Assembly (NCBI GenBank): GCA_022376925.1
Contig: JAIOJX010000032.1
Location: 168,975,979 to 169,039,978, forward strand
DNA length: 64,000 nt
Direction: 5' to 3'
Source: Tragulus kanchil
Taxonomy: Eukaryota; Chordata; Mammalia; Artiodactyla; Tragulidae
The notes below the pieces were generated by a model. That model was given only the letters and a program-made list of their open reading frames with translations. It had not been told where the DNA came from and did no database searches. Within the stretch, counting starts at the first letter, position 1. Every line of letters starts with the position of its first letter. Positions 58,993 to 64,000 of the stretch are shown here, piece after piece. Made by a program: the position numbers and the translations under genes.

Positions 58993-61167
58993 TCACCCCG
59001 GGCTCGCTGCTCAGGGGGAGCTGAGGCTGGGGGGCGACTCCCACTCTCCCACCCCGGCCGCCCGCCAGGCCCTGGCAAGCCCAGGGTCTCCTCCACCCCA
59101 AGGGGGCCGCTGAGCCACGGCCGCCGCACCTCCGCTTCCCCTCTGTCCCGCAGAGAGGCCGCGGCGGCTTCTCCACGGCTGGGCGACTCCTGAAATTCTC
59201 TTCCCATTAAAAATAAATGCCCCGTTTTATCTGCCTGGAATGGCTCTGCTCTGATTGTCTTCCCCGCGCCGCGTGTGTGGAGGACTATCACATCATCATA
59301 CGACGATTAATCCCCTGTATCTGCTTGTACCTGATTTTTATTAAAAATATCCCGTGCTCCAGCTGTCGGGAGAACTGAGTGAGGTCGGGGAGTCCCCAGC
59401 TGGCCGAGCGGGAGGAGCGCGTCCTGAGAGCGAGACGGGTGGACGCGGCCCGCCGGGTGGGCACGCGGCAGCCCAAGAGGGCTCTCCCCGCGCTGAGGGC
59501 TCCCCGGCCCCAGTGGACGTGGGCGGGCCTTGGGGGACCCGGGTCCGGGGGCGTCTCGCCCCCGATCACCTGCCCGCGGGCGCCCACGCTGCCAGCCGCT
59601 CGGCAGAGACCTTTGCCCTCTGAGGAGAGAGCCGGGCCGAGGGAGCCCAGCCCGCAGGGGCGCGGTCACGCCGGCGGCTTCCACCCGCTGAGGCCGGCCG
59701 GCTGGTGTGCCTCCTGGGCTGAGGGGTGCCGGGGGCGGGCGGGAGCGGGTCTGGGCGGCCAGGCGGCCACTCCGCCTCCTACCTTTCGATGCTTGGCGTC
59801 GCCCCCCTCCCCTTGAAAGCCACGACCACCCCGCCGGGGGCCACTGCGCCCTGGGCCACGCCCTGGGCCGAGCACAGCACCATCTGCCCGGGGCAGGGAC
59901 CCGTGGGGACGCTGGGCCTGGACGGTGGCTTAGGGACGGGAGACGCCCTGGCGGCGGGGGTGACGGACTTGAGCTGCGTCCCTGAGTGCCGCCCACGGTC
60001 ACGGCAGCGCAGCAGCCAGGCCCCAGGGCGGTGGGGCCTCCTCCTTTGGGGCGCGGTGGGCGGTCTCCTGAAGGTCACCCCGGGCTCGCTGCTCAGGGGG
60101 AGCTGAGGCTGGGGGGCGACTCCCACTCTCCCACCCCGGCCGCCCGCCAGGCCCTGGCAAGCCCAGGGTCTCCTCCACCCCAAGGGGGCCGCTGAGCCAC
60201 GGCCGCCGCACCTCCGCTTCCCCTCTGTCCCGCAGAGAGGCCGCGGCGGCTTCTCCACGGCTGGGCGACTCCTGAAATTCTCTTCCCATTAAAAATAAAT
60301 GCCCCGTTTTATCTGCCTGGAATGGCTCTGCTCTGATTGTCTTCCCCGCGCCGCGTGTGTGGAGGACTATCACATCATCATACGACGATTAATCCCCTGT
60401 ATCTGCTTGTACCTGATTTTTATTAAAAATATCCCGTGCTCCAGCTGTCGGGAGAACTGAGTGAGGTCGGGGAGTCCCCAGCTGGCCGAGCGGGAGGAGC
60501 GCGTCCTGAGAGCGAGACGGGTGGACGCGGCCCGCCGGGTGGGCACGCGGCAGCCCAAGAGGGCTCTCCCCGCGCTGAGGGCTCCCCGGCCCCAGTGGAC
60601 GTGGGCGGGCCTTGGGGGACCCGGGTCCGGGGGCGTCTCGCCCCCGATCACCTGCCCGCGGGCGCCCACGCTGCCAGCCGCTCGGCAGAGACCTTTGCCC
60701 TCTGAGGAGAGAGCCGGGCCGAGGGAGCCCAGCCCGCAGGGGCGCGGTCACGCCGGCGGCTTCCACCCGCTGAGGCCGGCCGGCTGGTGTGCCTCCTGGG
60801 CTGAGGGGTGCCGGGGGCGGGCGGGAGCGGGTCTGGGCGGCCAGGCGGCCACTCCGCCTCCTACCTTTCGATGCTTGGCGTCGCCCCCCTCCCCTTGAAA
60901 GCCACGACCACCCCGCCGGGGGCCACTGCGCCCTGGGCCACGCCCTGGGCCGAGCACAGCACCATCTGCCCGGGGCAGGGACCCGTGGGGACGCTGGGCC
61001 TGGACGGTGGCTTAGGGACGGGAGACGCCCTGGCGGCGGGGGTGACGGACTTGGAGCTGCGTCCCCTGAGTGCCGCCCACGGTCACGGCAGCGCAGCGGC
61101 CAGGCCCCAGGGCGGTGGGGCCTCCTCCTTTGGGGCGCGGTGGGCGGTCTCCCTGAAGGTCACCCCT
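58993..61167. repeat. Tandem duplication D18
   Basis: Copy A is about 58993-60074 and copy B about 60075-61167, at an offset of 1082. Single-base deletions in copy A are confined to its last 110 bases (about 59968-60074), just before the joint. Confidence 0.94.
59185..59365. promoter_or_regulatory. AT-rich candidate conserved element (K50 homeodomain site)
   Basis: Contains cttcccattaaaaataaatg, a CATCATCATACG stretch, cgattaatcccctgtatctg with an OTX/PITX-type TAATCCC at 59308-59314, and gatttttattaaaaatatcc. No repeat signature. Copied at about 60267-60447 by D18. Confidence 0.4.
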
Positions 61168-61869
61168 GCGTCGGGGCGGCCGGTCCCCGCAGAGGGCCTG
61201 CGGCGGGGAGGAGGGCGGGAGGCTGCAGGCAGGGGCGCCGCAGGGGCGCGGGGACGGCCACGTGCGGGCACCGGGCTCCCGCTGGAGACGGCCACGGCGG
61301 CCCCGCCTCGGGTCTCTCCGCACACAAAGGGGCGGCGGCCAAGCCCGCAGGTGCTCCCGGCTGCAGGCGACCGGGCTGCGGGATCCGCTCGGCTCCAACA
61401 CGGAGACCCCAGGTGGCCCCAGCGCCCAGCGGGACCCCGCCTACCCCCGGTCTGCCCTCACCTCTGGGGTGCTTTGGGGGCCACTGAGAGTCCCCTGTGG
61501 CTCCCCATCCTGGAGGCGGGGGCCTTTCTCTCCAGGGAGGGTCCAGCCCACGGCGGGGCCGCCCTGGCCTGAGGAGGGGTGGGGCGCTGTGTGGAGGGAG
61601 AGGACCTGGGAGGGCTGGGGGCTCCGCCAGCGCCTGGGCAGGAGCTGTCTGCACGCCCACGTTGAGCCCCTTGAACAAACGGCCCTCAGGCGGGGCAGGC
61701 CGAGGGGTGGACTCCGGTGCCGCCCAGGCCTCGGCCTCCCAGCCTGTCTCTTCCCGCCGCCAACCCTGTCTCCACGCCCGCCAGTCCCCGGCGCACCTGT
61801 CTCCCAGCAACACGGACTCTCGAAAGAACACCCGCAGCCTCCGAGCTGTGCCCGGGCCTCCCCGCAGTG
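61168..61869. other. Intergenic, GC-rich, no gene seen
   Basis: Unique GC-rich sequence. No exon or repeat recognised. Confidence 0.5.
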
Positions 61870-62140
61870 TAGGGGTGCGTCAGTCATTTACGGCTCCGTG
61901 ACAGACCACCCTGCGCCCAGCGGCCGCGCCCAGCGCTCACCCACCGCCTGGCCGCGCGGGCGCGTCAGGAGCCCGGGCGTGGCTGCCGTCGTCTGCGGCC
62001 GCCGGGGAAGGACTGTGTCCAGGCTTCCTCGCGGGCTGTTGGCAGGAGGCTTTGGCTCCTCGTCGCCGGGCCTCTCCACGGAGCTGCCTCGTGGCCCGGT
62101 GCCGGCCGCCCCCGGGGAGGGCCCGGGAGACTCCTGATCG
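61870..62140. repeat. Diverged ancient interspersed repeat
   Basis: The phrases tttacggctccgtgacagac, ttcctcgcgggctgttggca and gggcctctccacgg follow the order of a common old mammalian repeat. Family not assigned. Confidence 0.4.
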
Positions 62141-63887
62141 GAGACGGGGCATCGCCCCTCTCTTAGTCACGGAAAGCCCGAGACTGAGTCCAGTCCAGCC
62201 TAAGGGCCGTGGCCACGTGGGATGGTGGTGACCGGGGTCCCTCGCGGCTGGGGCCGCCTCTCCTGTGTCCGGGCGCCCAGGCCCGCTCTGCCTCATCCAG
62301 CGTCAGCCCGTCTCGCTCCCTGGACCAGCGGGTCTCCCCGGGGGCCAGACGTGGGGACGCGACCCCGTGCGACTTGCCAGCTCAGCGGTAAACGGGGGAG
62401 GGCGGGCAGCGTCACCGGGCTCTCCGGGAGCCCGGCCGCCAGGCTGGGGAGAGCTCCAGGCCGCGCCGCGGGCCTCCTGGAATCTGGCCGGAGGGGAGGC
62501 CGCCTTGGGTGCCATCGACACAGCCGCACAAGGGAGCCGGACGCTTGGCGCCAGGACCTCCTCGCCCGTGGTGGCACAGCCGGCACCATCGGACCCCGCT
62601 CCGCGTGCAGCCTCCAGCCCCGGGCGCTGGCCTCGAACCTGCTGCTCCTCCCGCTCGGCCACCTGTCCCTGGGGCCTGCAGAGTGGACGCCGGCGCCTGC
62701 CTCTCCGCACGGCCTCGGGGGACGGCCGGATCTGACCTGGGGTCGTGAAGGGGCGTCTCTCAGGAGGCCCCCGCTCCTCTTCGGCCTCATTCCGCCCCCT
62801 CAGGTGGTCCCCAGGCTCCCGTCTGCGGTTCCTCTAAAGTGGAGCTCTGAGGAGCCGCTTGTCCCAGTGCAGCCCCGGGGCCCCGCAGGCTCGGCTGAGC
62901 CCAGCCGGGCAGCGAGCGAGCGGAGGGGACCCTGCTTCTCCGGGATGCAGAGCGACAGAAACACCGACGCCCCGCAGAAGCAGGGGCTCAAAGTGACATT
63001 CCGCTTTATGAACTGTTTTATTACAAAGGAGATTTCCCATTAACGTTCCGTCAGCTGTCCCCGCGAAGGCTCCCCGCGGCTGCTGCCCGGCGCTGCTTGT
63101 CAGTGCGGGGCCTGTAACAGGAGGGGTGGGGGCGTGCGCCCTGGTGCCCTGCCCGGCAGCTCCAGCCCCTCCCCGCCCTGGCCGGCCGGGCAGCGGCAGG
63201 CCTAGTGACACCCGCCAGGACGGGTCGAGGGGACGGAGCTCACGGGAGGCGGCCGAGGGCCGCTCCTCTGGCTTGGGCCAGCCGGGACGGCCTCGGAGGC
63301 TCTGCCGGCCAGAGCACCCTCCAGCACCCGTCAGGCCTGTCCCCAGTGGAGTAGCCCCCTTTGGCTTCAAAGACCCCACTGGGGATGTGAGCGGGAAGGG
63401 GCCGGGCCTCGTGAGCGCTGGAGGGAGGCGGGGCCGTCTGCCTGCCCGCGGCTCTGAGTCGCCCGTCTGCGGCCGGCCTGGCGGCTCTGCCTGGCTGAAG
63501 GAGCGTTCCCACGGGCAGACCGACCTTCCTGGCCCACCTGACGGGCACCGTGGGCGCCCCTGCTGACTCCCGCCGGAGCGGAGGCAGGGTGTGACCGGCT
63601 CTCCTGGGGTGGGAGGGGCTGCGGCCGGACGTGCACTCCCCGTGGACAGACGGCTGTGATCTTGACCCTGACCCTGGCCGGGAGAGGCGGCGGCAGCCTG
63701 GGGCAGAGGCCCCACTCTCCTGACACCGGCACCCACACTCCTCACGGCCTTGGGAGGCCGCCTCCCGGGGAGAGGCTGGGACCCCGGCCTCAGCATCTGC
63801 CCGAGAGGAGGGTGACTGAGCCCTGGCCGGCCCCGGAGCAGACAGGTGCCGGCCTCTGATCTGGGGGCTCCGTGGCGTCCCCAGGTG
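62141..63887. other. Intergenic, GC-rich, small AT island
   Basis: No gene recognised. An AT patch at about 62985-63055 (ctttatgaactgttttatta, gatttcccattaacgttc) includes AATAAA on the minus strand. It could be a regulatory element or the 3' end of an unseen minus-strand transcript. Confidence 0.4.
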
Positions 63888-64000
63888 GCTCTAGTGGCCT
63901 GCCTGCCAACGCAGGAGACGAGAGAGACGCAGGCGCGACCCCTGGGTCGGGAAGCTGCCTTGGAGGAGGGCAGGGGAACCCACTCCAGTGTTCTTGTCTG
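63888..64000 (+). mobile_element. Bov-tA-type SINE, cut by window end
   Basis: Contains cctgggtcgggaagctgcct and aacccactccagtgttcttg, the tRNA-derived head and start of the BovA body. It continues beyond the window. Confidence 0.8.

Noticed and set aside
30000..64000. Further genes of the interval (KIF26A on the far side of NRAC, INF2 on the TMEM179 side)
   Set aside because: No exon of either was recognised. They probably lie outside this window.

Overview
This window is nuclear DNA from a ruminant, most likely a bovid. It is GC- and CpG-rich euchromatin with spliced genes. It carries tRNA-Glu-derived CHR-type SINEs, L1 fragments, MIR remnants and, most tellingly, Bov-tA/ART2A-type SINEs such as those at about 5647-5846 and 49006-49214. 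I cannot name the species from sequence alone. The gene order corresponds to the distal human 14q32.33 interval that holds TMEM179 and C14orf180 (NRAC), read in the opposite direction.

Layout. 1-11 kb: repeat-rich intergenic DNA plus an orphan CpG-rich block at about 6.39-7.26 kb. 11.3-24.3 kb: TMEM179 on the plus strand, with four coding exons (232 codons), a CpG-rich promoter and a candidate poly(A) signal near 24.28 kb. 27.07-29.78 kb: NRAC/C14orf180 on the minus strand, with four coding exons (159 codons). The two genes converge tail to tail. 30-64 kb: GC-rich intergenic DNA with scattered AT-rich islands that look like candidate regulatory elements, one perfect CTCF core motif (present in two copies), a few SINEs, an L1 3' end and a 22-bp minisatellite. 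I see no other protein-coding gene. The many long open frames are GC-rich artefacts, usually open on several frames at once.

The dominant anomaly is structural. I count 18 head-to-tail duplications, each about 0.8-1.2 kb long and nearly identical between copies, spread over the whole window. They add about 19 kb, or 30% of its length. Copies differ mainly by small indels, and in many pairs these cluster at the A/B junction, sometimes with a few dozen bases of degraded filler. This is the signature of contig ends or gap-fill reads that overlapped but were not merged, so I regard the duplications as probable assembly errors. One duplicates TMEM179 exons 2 and 3 (217 nt together, not a multiple of three). 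Another duplicates the end of TMEM179 exon 1 with its splice donor. An automatic annotation of this locus would therefore be wrong unless the duplications are collapsed. NRAC lies in a duplication-free stretch and reads cleanly.

TMEM179 encodes a four-span membrane protein of unknown function. NRAC encodes a small adipose- and heart-enriched membrane protein. I see no sign that they act in a common pathway. I found no evidence of a new biological system here; the useful results are the curated gene models and the duplication pattern.
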